Below are positions 31,900-42,189 of a stretch of DNA of 43,422 bases, piece after piece; the first letter of the stretch is position 1, and every line of letters starts with the position of its first letter. The notes below the pieces were generated by a model. It saw nothing but the letters and a program-made list of their open reading frames with translations. It was not told the DNA's origin and made no database searches. Position numbers and translations under genes: made by a program. Where the stretch lies: contig NW_022204967.1 of the NCBI RefSeq assembly GCF_008831285.2, positions 1-43,422 of the forward strand. The letters run 5' to 3'. Source of the stretch: Nymphaea colorata (taxonomy: Eukaryota; Streptophyta; Magnoliopsida; Nymphaeales; Nymphaeaceae).

Positions 31900-33519
31900 A
31901 TGAGTGAGTTGCCTTTGGTTTATACTAAAGACTTAGCCAATTTCAAGTAGTTGAGAGTGTTGTCATTGAGGGAATGTCAGATCGATGAGCTGCCAAAGTC
32001 CATTGAAGACCTTGCACTTCTAAAATATTTGGATCAAAGCCATTCTCATGTGAGACGGTTGCCCAGTTCAATCGGCAGACTCCGTAACCTGCAAACATTG
32101 GTTTAAGTAATAGCAGAATTGGAGAGTTGCCCAAGGAAATAGGCGAAGTGTGCAACTTGAGGTATCTTTGCCTGAAAGATGCAGAGAATTGGGATTTGTA
32201 GCTGAAGGCTTGGAGAAGCTTACTAATTTACGAACCTTGCATAGGTTTATGGTATGCGATGACAAGGGGGATACAAGAGGATGCAATATTAAGGAAATAA
32301 AAGACTTGAATAAACTAAAGGGGGAATTGTAAATAGAAGGTTTGGGTGGGGGAAGGGTGAAAGTAATTGATGCACAGAAAGCAGAGCTTAAGGAGAAGAA
32401 TGAACTAATTAAGGTGAAATTTGACTTCGAGGTGCGAGAGGATGATAAAGTTGGTAGTGCTTCTGAACAGAAGCGTTTGCTGGAGGCTTTGAAACCTCCA
32501 CATGGCATAGAGAGGTTGGAAATTTGGTGTTATACAGGAGATAGGCCTGCATGGTATTCGGACACGAATTATGGGAAGCTGCGAACAGTATGGCTGCTAA
32601 GTTGCCCATCAAGGGCAACAGTGATAGGAACTAAATCATTGGAAGAATTGGGGGTCAGCGACTGCCCAACATTGTGTGAATTACAGAGCATGCCTTTGCT
32701 GAAGTCCTTGGAGATTTGGGAGTGTGATGGGCTCAACACGATTGGTGACTTGCCTGCATTGGAGTCGTGAGATGTGAAAAGCTGAAGACTCGCTAACATG
32801 CCTGCATTGGAGTCGTTGGAGGTGAAGGGATGTGGTAGGGTAGAGCAAGTAGCTGATGATCACATGCCAGCTGTAAGGAGGTTGTGGTTGTCTGACCTGA
32901 ACATTTTGAAGCAGCTCCCTAACCTCATTGATAGTGCAAGATTGGGATGGAAATTGCTTGAGCAACTACCTAACTTCATTGAGTTGGGGTTGGATTCAGA
33001 ATTGCCCAAGTGCAAGATTGGGATGGAAATTGCTTTAGCAACTACCTAACCTCATTGAGTTGGGGTTGGATTCAGAATCAGCAGTACTACTTCCATCGCC
33101 ATTGCCATCACAAGTACCCACATTTCTACCCTCCCTTACATGTCTGTATTTGAGAGGCAATAATGTTGATGAGGAGGTCAAATGGGGAAGGGTGCCCAGT
33201 GGGTGTGGGGTTTCTCTCAACTGGAGGAATTTCACCTACACTCTTTCTCTAAGGACATTAGCTTGGGAGGCCACTGGCAATGCCTCCCGAAACTGAGAGG
33301 GCTATCGCTTTGGGATTTCCCCAATCTGAAGTCTCTGGTGAACGTGAATAATATTACTCCCCAACAACAACAAAATGAAACTACATGTCCACCGATGCAC
33401 AGCAACAGATCGCCTGCCTCTCCAACCTTCAATCGTTGACAATCGACTCATGTCCAGCACTCCATCTGCTGCAGGAGTTAACGGACCATCTTGGGGAAAG
33501 ACTAGACATATATAGATAA
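31900..33519 (+). pseudogene. LRR part of copy B, with stops and shifts
   Basis: Readable pieces across frames: LRVLSLRECQIDELPKSIED, LLKYLDQSHSHVRRLPSSIG, NLQTL, GELPKEIGEVCNLRYLCLKD, EGLEKLTNLRTLHRF, ERLEIWCYTGDRPAWY, and L-x-x-L-x-V-x-x-C/G-type repeats from 32620 (KSLEELGVSDCPTLCEL, MPLLKSLEIWECDGL, ALESLEVKGCGRVEQV). The end carries CLPKLRGLSLWDFPNLKSL and LTDHLGERLDIYR. Stops appear near 31951, 32104, 32200, 32330 and 32768. A 76-bp tandem duplication at 32935 shifts the frame. The fold would be the ligand- or effector-facing part of the receptor. Confidence 0.87.
32935..33080 (+). repeat. 76-bp tandem duplication inside the LRR of copy B
   Basis: TGCAAGATTGGGATGGAAAT and the following ~50 bases occur at 32935 and again at 33011. 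Since 76 is not a multiple of 3, it shifts the frame. Confidence 0.9.
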
Positions 33520-34447
33520 TGTTACTGAAAATTAGTGACAAATTCTAATTAATTATTTTGGTTAAATATGTGTGTTTCCATTCATTGCCTCTTCTTTCTC
33601 CCTCTCCCTCTCCCTCTTGTTTGATTTCGGTCCGGTAAATTGAAGTGTTGTTGAACTGAACTGGCATACCTTTTATGCATCAACGGAGTCTTGTCTACCT
33701 CTTTTAACTTCCTCAAATTGATGACCAACTCTACGATTTTTTTTTTTTTTTGTAATTGAAAACAAAGATCAATTTTGTGAATACCAGCAGGTACCATGTA
33801 TAAATGATAAATCTGATGCTATTTGGGCCAAATAGAAGGCAATGTCCTTTTTTGGCTTGAATCTGTACAGATACTAAAAGTTACCTTTTTCCTTTAAGAA
33901 AATTTTTAAAAACAATTTTAAATATTATTTTGTTTTCAATCCATCAATTGATGCACAAAGGCCCTGATTTATTAGCTGATATGATAAAATCCCAAGTTGG
34001 CCATTATTTGAGCGGCCTTCAAAGGTTTTCACATTTAGGCCATTAATATGCATTTAATGATCTTCATAAATTTAAAACACAAACCCGTAGTCTGAAATGT
34101 GCCTACATTCTTAACTTTTAAGAAGATGCACTTGCTAGCACTATACACATTTCTTCAAAATTATATGAGATGTTTGAAAAAAAATTGGAAACTGCTTATA
34201 GTTGAATAATTTATAATTCATGCATTTTACAGTGTGTTTTTTAACTCAGATGGATATATGAAAGCATTGAAATTATAAAACTTTTTCCAAAGTGTAAGAT
34301 TCTAAGAAATCACACCAACATGTCCATATGAGGCTTTTGGCATCGGTTGTTTTATGAGGAAGCAGGCCCTGCTGGATCACATGTTTCTCAGCAATTTACT
34401 TGATTATAATATGGCCAAAATTCAGTGACAGCAAGTGAATGTATAAC
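33520..34447. other. 3' flank of copy B, no recognised gene
   Basis: AT-rich; a poly-T run lies near 33738-33752. No coding motif seen. Confidence 0.6.
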
Positions 34448-35190
34448 ACGCCTGGCTTGCCCAGCCATCAAGATCCAAGCAAAAATGAAAAGAAAAAAAT
34501 AGACTTTGTAGTTTGTAGACAGCGGTATGGACCACAATACATAATTGGCAAACAATCCCGTGCATTGCATGAACTTTATTTTCGTCAAAAAGAAAAAACA
34601 CTTAAATTTGTTCAAGATAAACATCTGGGTTAAAATCAGACCCAACTATTCCACACCCTTCACACACTGATCAAAAAAGCTTCCAAAGCTGAAGCTTTCC
34701 TCTCTTATTTTCCTTTAATTTCTACAACTTGCTGTCCTTCTGTCGGCAAGCAGATTGCAAATGGGGTCGAGTTCTACTGTTATACATACACACACACACA
34801 CACACACATATATATTTATGTACATATATATAAGCCACAGCAACAACCGAGGTACTTAATGAACTGTACATTTTTACCACTGTGCGAAAAATGTTGGATT
34901 TCTTCTTTTAAACCCTCAACTGCAGCTTTATGTGTATGAAATCAAGAAAGCCAACATGAAAGCAAATTGCTAGAAAGACTAGCTAGAAAATCTAGCCTGG
35001 CCATGTAATTGGTCTGAACCAACCTTGCCTGGCTAGTGCCACTTGATCTTAATTTGTTGCTATCGTTAGAGAGACCTTTCACACTTAGTACTGAGCTCAT
35101 GGTTCTGTCAAACAGAGTCTGCTGAAAACAACAGCTGAACTAGATTTGTATGAGTCCCAGCGATCCTGATCCTAAGCCCAATCATGGGGA
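34448..35190 (+). repeat. Upstream block C, without a gene after it
   Basis: Aligns with 23350-24280 before copy B: AAAATGAAAAGAAAAAAAT, GGACCACAATACATAATTGG, TTCCAAAGCTGAAGCTTTCC, GGCAAGCAGATTGCAAATGG, GAGGTACTTAATGAACTGTA and GAGCTCATGGTTCTGTCAAA all recur. No start codon or NB-LRR sequence follows within reach. A (CA)n(TA)n microsatellite is at 34783-34832. Confidence 0.8.
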
Positions 35191-35739
35191 CATCATGTTA
35201 AACGAGTACTAACTAAACGAGTTAAAAGAAACAGTACATATTTAGCATAAGCAAGCTAAATAAGTTGGGTTCGAGCTCGATGTTGTATCGTCAAGTTGAG
35301 CTCCAGTTTGAGTTTTTTGAGTCAGTCAATATTTGATTTGATTTAAATTTATGTTCAATTTTAAACAAATGTCTATCCGATATCCATGTATTTTGGAAGT
35401 CGATTCTTAAAATATCAACTACTGTGGTTTGAAATGATTAGTTGTTTATTTAGAAGCTGGATTTGTATAGAGAATGCTAATTAAAAAGTCAAATTCATAT
35501 AAAATTCTGATTATGAATAGAAAAGTTAGATTGAAATGTTGCCACATTTGAATTCGTTTTGAAATAGGTAGACCATATCCAATAAATCGGACATTTATAG
35601 TTTGTGTATAGTTTCCAATTTCATCCCGTTCTTAATAAAACATGGGAGCCTACTGCTGGTCAGTTTGCATCGGTAACTGGACATTATAAAACGATACATA
35701 TGGTCCAAATCCAATTTATTGGCATCCTAAGGCTTGGAT
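35191..35739. other. Stretch without a recognised gene
   Basis: AT-rich. Around 35205-35330 GAGCTC/GAGTTAA-type words resemble the ends of small hAT elements, but no inverted pair was found. Confidence 0.4.
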
Positions 35740-37220
35740 CATCAAAAAGAAAACATTATTGACATTTAAAAAAACGTCAATTAAAAATGTCTAGACCACC
35801 ATTAATAATTTTATTGATGGACGTCAGGATCCATGAGTGTAGATTGTGCTACTAAATATTTCAATGACGGGGTCCACTAGACCGTTAGTAGATGTCGAAT
35901 TATACTAATGGCTGTTGCTGTTAGTGTATTGCATGGGGTAGCGACGCTTGCTTACATCAGTCAGTCATTTGTGCACTTACACTGAAAATCGTGGCCATCT
36001 TGTATTGCTAAGGATTTACTGACACACCCGCAGCTGTCACTACAGTGTACCAGATATAGTAACAACTGGCTACCGTCAGTGCACTTTTTACTAACGGAAA
36101 TACCCACCAGAAAAATTAATATTTAATATTGACAATTGCTTCTTGTCAGTAATAGCTATTTTATGGACGGTAGATTGCACTTTTACTGATGTGAGATACC
36201 TGTCAGTAAAAGGTTGTAATATGTTTTATATTATACTATATCATGTACAACCTGGAAAATAGGAACACAAAAAAACCTTGCACGATATCAATAACAGAAC
36301 AAAATGCAATCAATGTATTATACAGAACATATTATTGATTAACAGACAAATGAATGGATATTATCCTTAATAACAAGTACATATGTATGAATAAGTGTAA
36401 CAAATTTTTGATACATGTAGCCCATCTTAGATATTCCAATGGTGTTGGTAATAATATTCAAAACATGAAACGAAGTCCAATAATCTAGACTTCAAATTTC
36501 ATCTATACTTATCAATGGCGTAAATCAGGCGGCAAAGTTGCATAGAACAAGTAAAATATGTTACAAGAAATGGTATGCATGATTTTAATAGAAAATATAT
36601 TTGAAACTTAACCGAATGATCCCACAAGTGAAGCTATAATTTGATTTACACTATCTATGAGCATATCTACCTTTGTACATTTAGTATCTACCTTGGGGAC
36701 CTTAACACAAGTTGTCTCAAGCCCCTGATTGCAACAGAAAAATAAGGATAAGTGTTCATTGATGGAAGACGAAAAACCATCAGTCATAAAGGAAGATATA
36801 TCATGAGAAACTGTGAGCAAGCTTTTAAACATATGCTGACAGAAGAAACAACGTCACCTAGATAAATACTGATGGCATTGATACGCGGTTCGTAAAAGTT
36901 GTATATTTATTGATGTGCTCAAGATAACTCAGTAAACAATGGGTTGTCTACACGTTTAAGGGAAGACTCACCATTAGTGACAACGGAATCGAACATTAGT
37001 GATTCAATAAGCAATGATGGTTCTCATTGGATGTTAGTGATACTCATTTCAATACTGATGGTTCCCATAATAGTTGGTAAATATCTAGTCTTTATAGATG
37101 CCCATGGACATGTCATCAATGAACATGACGCTTTTCATTGTCACCGTCGTTAACTCGTCAACCGAATTTTTACTGATGGGTTTCCTTCTAGCCGTCCATT
37201 TTTTTTTTTGGTGGGAGTGG
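35740..37220. mobile_element. Possible non-autonomous CACTA (En/Spm)-like element
   Basis: Words of the TACTGACGG / CCGTCAGTA type crowd both parts (36060-36215: ACCGTCAGTGC, ACTAACGG, GTCAGTAATAG, GGACGGTAG, TGTCAGTAAAAGG; 36965-37215: ATTAGTGACAACGG, CACCGTCGTTAAC, TTTTTACTGATGGG, AGCCGTCC). The right edge (TTTTTTTTTTTGGTGGGAGTG) resembles a CACTA end in reverse. The left edge is uncertain. A 74-codon minus-strand frame inside (36608-36832) is not recognised. Confidence 0.35.
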
Positions 37221-37439
37221 ATCCCTGATGCATTCCACAAGATTCAATTATCTGCTCCATATTTAAATTTGGGCGCACAGGATCTCTTATTGTACAATAG
37301 GTTATCGGTCCAACTTATCTTAATATTTGCTCCATATAAAATGGCATGTGTAATGTTCATCAGTAGCCCTGTCTCCATTTACATCACACCCTTTCTTTGT
37401 CAACATATCTTTGGATTTAAGCAAGGAGCTTAAAGTATA
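37221..37439. other. Stretch without a recognised gene
   Basis: One plus frame is open from 37098 to 37433, but its translation is hydrophobic with no known motif. Confidence 0.4.
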
Positions 37440-37812
37440 GTAATCACTCCAAAAGAGAAAGATTTAAAGAGAGACATTAACAAGAGAGATTAATAAAAGA
37501 GAGACAAAACTAGAAAAAAAAATGAGAGATTAGTTAAAGAAGAGGGAGAACAAAAAAAAAGAAAGAAAGAAATAAAAAGAGTGAGAAAGGGAAGTTCAAA
37601 AAAGGAAAAGATAGAGATTGAAAGAAAAAGCAAAATGAAGAGGAAAGTAAAAATTGGAGAGGTTAAAGAGAGAGCAACCTAAAAGAAAGAGTGGGAGAGA
37701 GAAAGATATTTGAAAGAGAGAGAATTAAAAAAATAGAGATAGTTTCAAAAAAAAGTAGTTGAAAAGACAGATATTTAAGAAAATACAGAAAGAGAGAATT
37801 AAAAGACAAACT
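37440..37812. repeat. Polypurine tract 1 (GA-rich)
   Basis: Over about 370 bp the plus strand is almost only A and G, with words such as AAAGAGAGA, GAGAGATTA and AAAAGAGAGA recurring irregularly. It resembles the tract at 39700-40400. Confidence 0.85.
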
Positions 37813-38312
37813 TGCATTGTTCATACTCCCATAGCTTTAAGAAAAATCCTTCTCTCTCCGAATCCATCTCTATGGATTAATTGGCTTGACATGAAATCAA
37901 AAAGTAAAAAAAAATAGAAAAGATCAACATACCTTGATAAAGTCGAAGAATAAATCACTTCTTTGCTTCCACTACCAAATAAGGTCATCAAATCAGGACT
38001 CCAATGAGTTGAAGAAAGTAGACAAGAGCCTTTCATGAGCTCCTCGATTATAAAAATTGAAGAAGAAGAAATACTGCAAGATTGAAAATGAGGAAGCACT
38101 GAAGAGAGATATTAAAGTGAAAATAGGATAAGAAGAAAGTTTGGAGTAGGAGAGGGAAGACTCTAAGGGGTTGTCAGGCATATTAGAAGGTAGAAATGAA
38201 AAAGTATTTACAAAGAGAGAGGGCTCCAAGGGGTTGATGATGTATTAGAAGGTAGAAACAATGATTATTTATAGATGAAAAAGACCGAATGGCATTTTAG
38301 TCTTTTTTTTAA
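37813..38312. other. Stretch with a degenerate tandem pair
   Basis: At about 38158-38262 the words AAGGGGTTG, TATTAGAAGGTAGAAA and AT(G)A..TATTTA occur twice with a spacing of about 65 bp. Minus-strand frames of 78-92 codons here have no recognisable motif. Confidence 0.5.
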
Positions 38313-38617
38313 GTATAATTAGTTATTAATTAGTTATTATTAGCTTCAAATTACATAATTACCTAATAAGGTTAAAATTGTTCAAAAAATTGAGCGAGAG
38401 TTTGACTGTGCCAAGGGCAAGCTATTCCCAAGCACCCAGCAAGCTAGGCCTGGCTGAGTTAGCTATGTATAATTAGTTATTAATTAGTTATTATTAGCTT
38501 CAAATTACATAATTCCCTAATAAGGTTAAAATTGTTCAAAAAATTGAGCGAGAGTTTGACTGTGCCAAGGGCAAGCTATTCCCAAGCACCCAGCAAGCTA
38601 GGTCTAGCTGAGTGGCA
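38313..38617 (+). repeat. Tandem duplication, 154-bp unit, two copies
   Basis: Unit 1 at 38313-38466 and unit 2 from 38467 to about 38617 are nearly identical (GTATAATTAGTTATTAATTA ... CAAGCTAGGCCTGGCTGAG). Only a few differences are seen (for example ACCTAAT/CCCTAAT and GCCTGG/TCTAG), so it is recent. Confidence 0.92.
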
Positions 38618-38997
38618 GACAACAGACCTAAAAATGTGCTTCAGGCCAGCCACATGGCTTGTTTTGTCTGGCTGTAAGCCTAGCTGCAGGCGTAGCTTGG
38701 CTAGCCACAGACAGGCCTAGAATGGCCTGGCCAGAAACAGGCCGGCCACTGGCATATCCTAAGGAGGCAAGACCTGTTGAGCCAGGCCGGCCGGGGCCAT
38801 CCCTGGTTAAGCCAGGCTTGCGTTGTGGCCGCCGGTACAGCCTGGTGCGACCTAGCCTACCCATACCAAGCTAGGCTTGGCCAGGTCCTGTGCATAACCT
38901 GTCTTTTTAGGTACGGCCTGACAGTGTCTGGCTGCACCAAATACTATACTATGGTATAGTATTGCTCAGGCTTCCTCTCTAGGAGATGGTAGAGTAA
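38618..38997. other. GC-richer block with GGCC/AGCCAGGC words
   Basis: From about 38640 to 38940 the words GGCCTGGCC, AGGCCGGCC, AGCCAGGC and CTAGGCTTGG recur. Such blocks occur near ends of hAT and similar elements, but no terminal inverted repeat was found. Both strands have open frames that are artefacts of this. Confidence 0.45.
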
Positions 38998-39690
38998 ATT
39001 GCCATGGTCATGAATTTTATAGAATTATCACAGGCGGACATGAAATGCCATTTAGATTCTCTACTTTGCGAAATTAAATTGAAATTTGACTAATCAGATT
39101 CTGTTGAAAGGAGAAGAATAAGAAGAAAGCAAGAAATATTCTACCTAGAAACTGCATATTGGACAACTAAGAGACGTAAGGACAGTCAACAATCTGATTT
39201 GCCTTCTCACATTATTCTCAGCACTGCCTAATTTCTTCTATAACTCTGTCAAGTTTTTCAAGTTATTGGTATTTGTTTTTTTTAATATTTTAAAGCAAGA
39301 AAAATAATTACTGCAAACAATATTAAAACAAATAATTTCTATTTAAAAAAATGAATCACAGTCTGGAAAAAAAAGACTATCAATATGTTCTTGATTACTG
39401 GATTGGGATCTAAATGACTGAATGGTATTAAGTGATCACGTGCCACTGCGGGCAACATATATCTGGCACCATGTTACACTAGTTAGGATGTGATTTAGCA
39501 AGTTTTTTCATCTTTACTTTAATATCATTCTTATTTTATTAGCTTACCCCTGCATGAGCGCACTTGCCTCTAATGTTCTTTTTTTTTTTCCTTCTTAATT
39601 GTCAGTGAAGTACAGATCCAGGTGACGTAGAAGATTGGGGTTGAGGTTTTCTTCTGGATTTATTTAGCAGCAGTCATGGATCAATGTTGC
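38998..39690 (+). repeat. Upstream block D (partial)
   Basis: 38998-39420 matches 22915-23330 (for example ACTAATCAG, CTGTTGAAAG, AAATATTCTA, ATGAATCACAGTCT/ATGAATCACTGTCT). 39547-39690 matches 23515-23545 and 24512-24590 (CCCCTGCATGAG, GGTGACGTAGAAG, GGGGTTGAGG, TTTATTTAGCA). It ends at a (GA)n run at 39701-39720. Confidence 0.75.
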
Positions 39691-39699
39691 ATTTATGTA

Positions 39700-40400
39700 T
39701 AGAGAGAGAGAGAGAGAGAGCCAGCAAAGATCAACCTTATTCATAATAAAAGTTATATAGTAGTTCAACCTTATTTATAATGTTAAAAGAGACAGACAAG
39801 AGAGAGAGAGACAGAGGGGGGGGCGGAGGGAGGGAGACACAGAGAGAGAGAGAGGCAAATCTAGGATAGCCAGAAAGAGATTAATAATGGAGAGAAATTT
39901 TCATAGAGAAATCATAAAGAAAGAGAAGGGAAGGTACAGAGGGAGAAATCAAATAGAGAGATTAATAACATTAAGAGAAAATGATGTTTTAAGAGAGAAA
40001 TTGCCGAGAGTGAGATCGAAGAGATAGAAAAAGAGATCGTAAAAAAGAAATGAAAGGGAGGCAGAGAAAGAAAGGGAGACAACATGGGGGGGAGAGAGAG
40101 AGAGAGAGATTGACAGAGAGAATGAGAGATTTTAAGATACAAACAGAAGAGAGAGAGGGAGAGATTAACGAAAGAAAGATAAAGAGATTTTAAGAGAGAA
40201 AATTGAAGAGAGACAGCGAGAGAGAGAGTGACTCAAAAAGAAATAAATTCAAGAGAAACGAAGAGAAAATGATTTTCAGGCAAAAGAGAAAGATATTTAA
40301 AGGTGAGAGATAAACCGAAGAGAAATAAAAAGAGAGATTTTAGGAGAGAAATTGAAAGAGGTGAGAGAAACAGGGAGATTCATAAAAGAGAGAAAAAATA
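39700..40400. repeat. Polypurine tract 2 (GA-rich)
   Basis: About 700 bp dominated by GAGAGA, AAAGAGA and GAGATT words on the plus strand, with a short ordinary gap near 39735-39785. It resembles the tract at 37440 in both composition and phrases. The minus-strand frame at 39912-40142 is Ser/Leu-rich repeat translation. Confidence 0.85.
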
Positions 40401-41296
40401 AGTTTGTGTATATTGCTTATGTAGGCAGATTCTCATTCCCTACTTTAGATAGATTGAAGTGCAATGGTTCTTCATGTATAAATGACAAGAGGAAGATGCA
40501 GATCACTTTTTTCGGTTTCTTGCTCTCTAGCAGTAATGATGTTTTCTAGCAGTAATGATGTTGACAATGGTAGCTAAGAACAACAGTGTTAAGCGAGGCT
40601 GGCAACAAGTGTTGGAAAGTTACCTTCCACACTGTCATTTGGTGCCTATGGACTTTCAAGAAATATGTTCATGTTTGGTAAAGCTAAAAACAGTATTTCT
40701 GCTGAAGCTGAGATGATTGGAAAGTGATTGCTGAGGAATAAAGAAACATTTCTTTATTTGGGTAAGATGTGGTTGAAACTGGGTGGTTTTGTACGTGACC
40801 GTAGAAGATAGGGATTGGGCCATATACCTTGCCAGCTTGTAGAGCACATGGGCTCACCATAGTCCAAATTAAGCAATGGGCACGTTGTACTTCTAATGCC
40901 AACCGACGGGTTTATTCTTTCTTATAAATTCAGCAACTAGAAATTAAAGAAGGGGGCAGACCATTAAATTGTACTAACAACCATAATGTACTGTTCTTAC
41001 ATAAACAGTGTGGTCATGAAATTGCAATGGTAGAACAACTTGATGGAGTACCAAATCCATGGAGCACTCTACTATTTATGGCTGTTCGCCACTGCCACTG
41101 TGGTAACCCAGATTCCAGTCGGATTTTTGAAATTTTTCCTTCGCATTTGAACTCCAAAGGTACAAATTTATAGGTATGGAAAAAAAAACTAGAGAGAAAC
41201 TGGATACACGAAAATTTAAAACTAGCAGTTTTAATTGTTCTAAGTTTACCAAAAAATGTGGGTCATGAAATTCAATCCATGTCCAATAATTGTCAT
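40401..41296. other. Stretch without a recognised gene
   Basis: Partly similar to cluster flanks: 40825-40870 (CTTGCCAGCTTGTAGAGCAC) matches 24578-24600. A small tandem duplication (TCTAGCAGTAATGATGTT, 18 bp) is at 40527-40562. No coding motif. Confidence 0.5.
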
Positions 41297-41297
41297 A

Positions 41298-41374
<77 letters not shown>
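41297..41374. repeat. (TA)n microsatellite
   Basis: Nearly pure TA over about 78 bp with two ACA interruptions. Confidence 0.95.
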
Positions 41375-41375
<1 letters not shown>

Positions 41376-41591
41376 TCAAGGAAAATCTTAATAACATTAG
41401 GCATGGAGAAAATGGTTTCAGACTTATTTTGATCTCAATTATTAGCTTGGTTCACCTACCAAATTATTTTAAGATAATATGTGAACGGTTAATTTAAAAA
41501 AAAACTGGTTTGAACGTTGGATTCAGACACAAGTAATTGCTGCTTTTGTTCTACCATCGTTAGCCAAATGCTTTTGCTAATATTATGCTCA

Positions 41592-41657
<66 letters not shown>

Positions 41658-42189
41658 CAGACACACTCTCATGTGACTTTATGCCGATCATAACATTATG
41701 ACAAAGTTTGGATCTGGTTTAATGGATTCAATATTTACTTTTGTGACCGAGCCCAAATTTGACTTTAAAGTCCAGCAAATTGTTTGCAGCAGCATTTGGT
41801 CACATTCAATATCAAAATAAATGTGAGTTGAAGATTGAATATGCAAAATTTACAAAATCAGATAAACAAGAGCATTAACACGAAATCTGACAAACCTGAA
41901 AAGAGGAACTCTAAGAGATGTAGAAGGCTTCGGTTGGGGATTCTTTCCATCAGATTTATTTAACTGCTAGTAAATTAAATAATTTAACTTCTTCTTTAGC
42001 ATAACTTAGTAAAAAAATGTGTGATTGAGTATTTTCCTATGTGCCATATTATTATAAACGTATTTCACCAGATTGAAGAGGGAAACGGGTCACACCACTA
42101 CTGAAGGGAAAATTCATTTGAATGGCAGGCACAGACAGGACAAAATAAGCAGCAATTTGATTGAAGCCAAGGGCTGGATGACTTTTTAT
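41375..42189. other. Flank before NB-LRR copy D
   Basis: Holds a compound (CT)n(TA)n microsatellite at 41592-41652 and a short piece (41915-41970, GATGTAGAAGGCTTCGGTTG, TTTATTTAAC) related to the end of the upstream blocks. No coiled-coil or NB-ARC sequence lies between it and the LRRs. Confidence 0.6.

Larger units (their letters stand above)
24756..33519 (+). pseudogene. CC-NB-LRR resistance gene copy B, broken and interrupted by copia-1
   Basis: The most complete resistance sequence here: coiled-coil part 24756-25153, NB-ARC 25154-26098 continuing at 31565-31870, LRR part 31900-33519, with a TAA at 33517-33519. Proteins of this class sit inside plant cells and act as nucleotide-switched immune receptors. 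No TIR domain is present. A 5.46-kb copia element splits NB-ARC between the CFVYC and IYPKDHDI segments. There are also independent stops and frameshifts in the coiled-coil and LRR parts, so removing the retrotransposon would not give a working gene. The start is the first ATG of the frame shared with copy A. Confidence 0.9.

Noticed and set aside
39912-40142. Ser/Leu-rich minus frame in the second polypurine tract
   Set aside because: Low-complexity translation of GA-rich sequence.
2254-41652. Regularly spaced repeats considered as CRISPR-like
   Set aside because: They are dinucleotide microsatellites or long tandem duplications in plant nuclear DNA; no short repeat with unique spacers exists.
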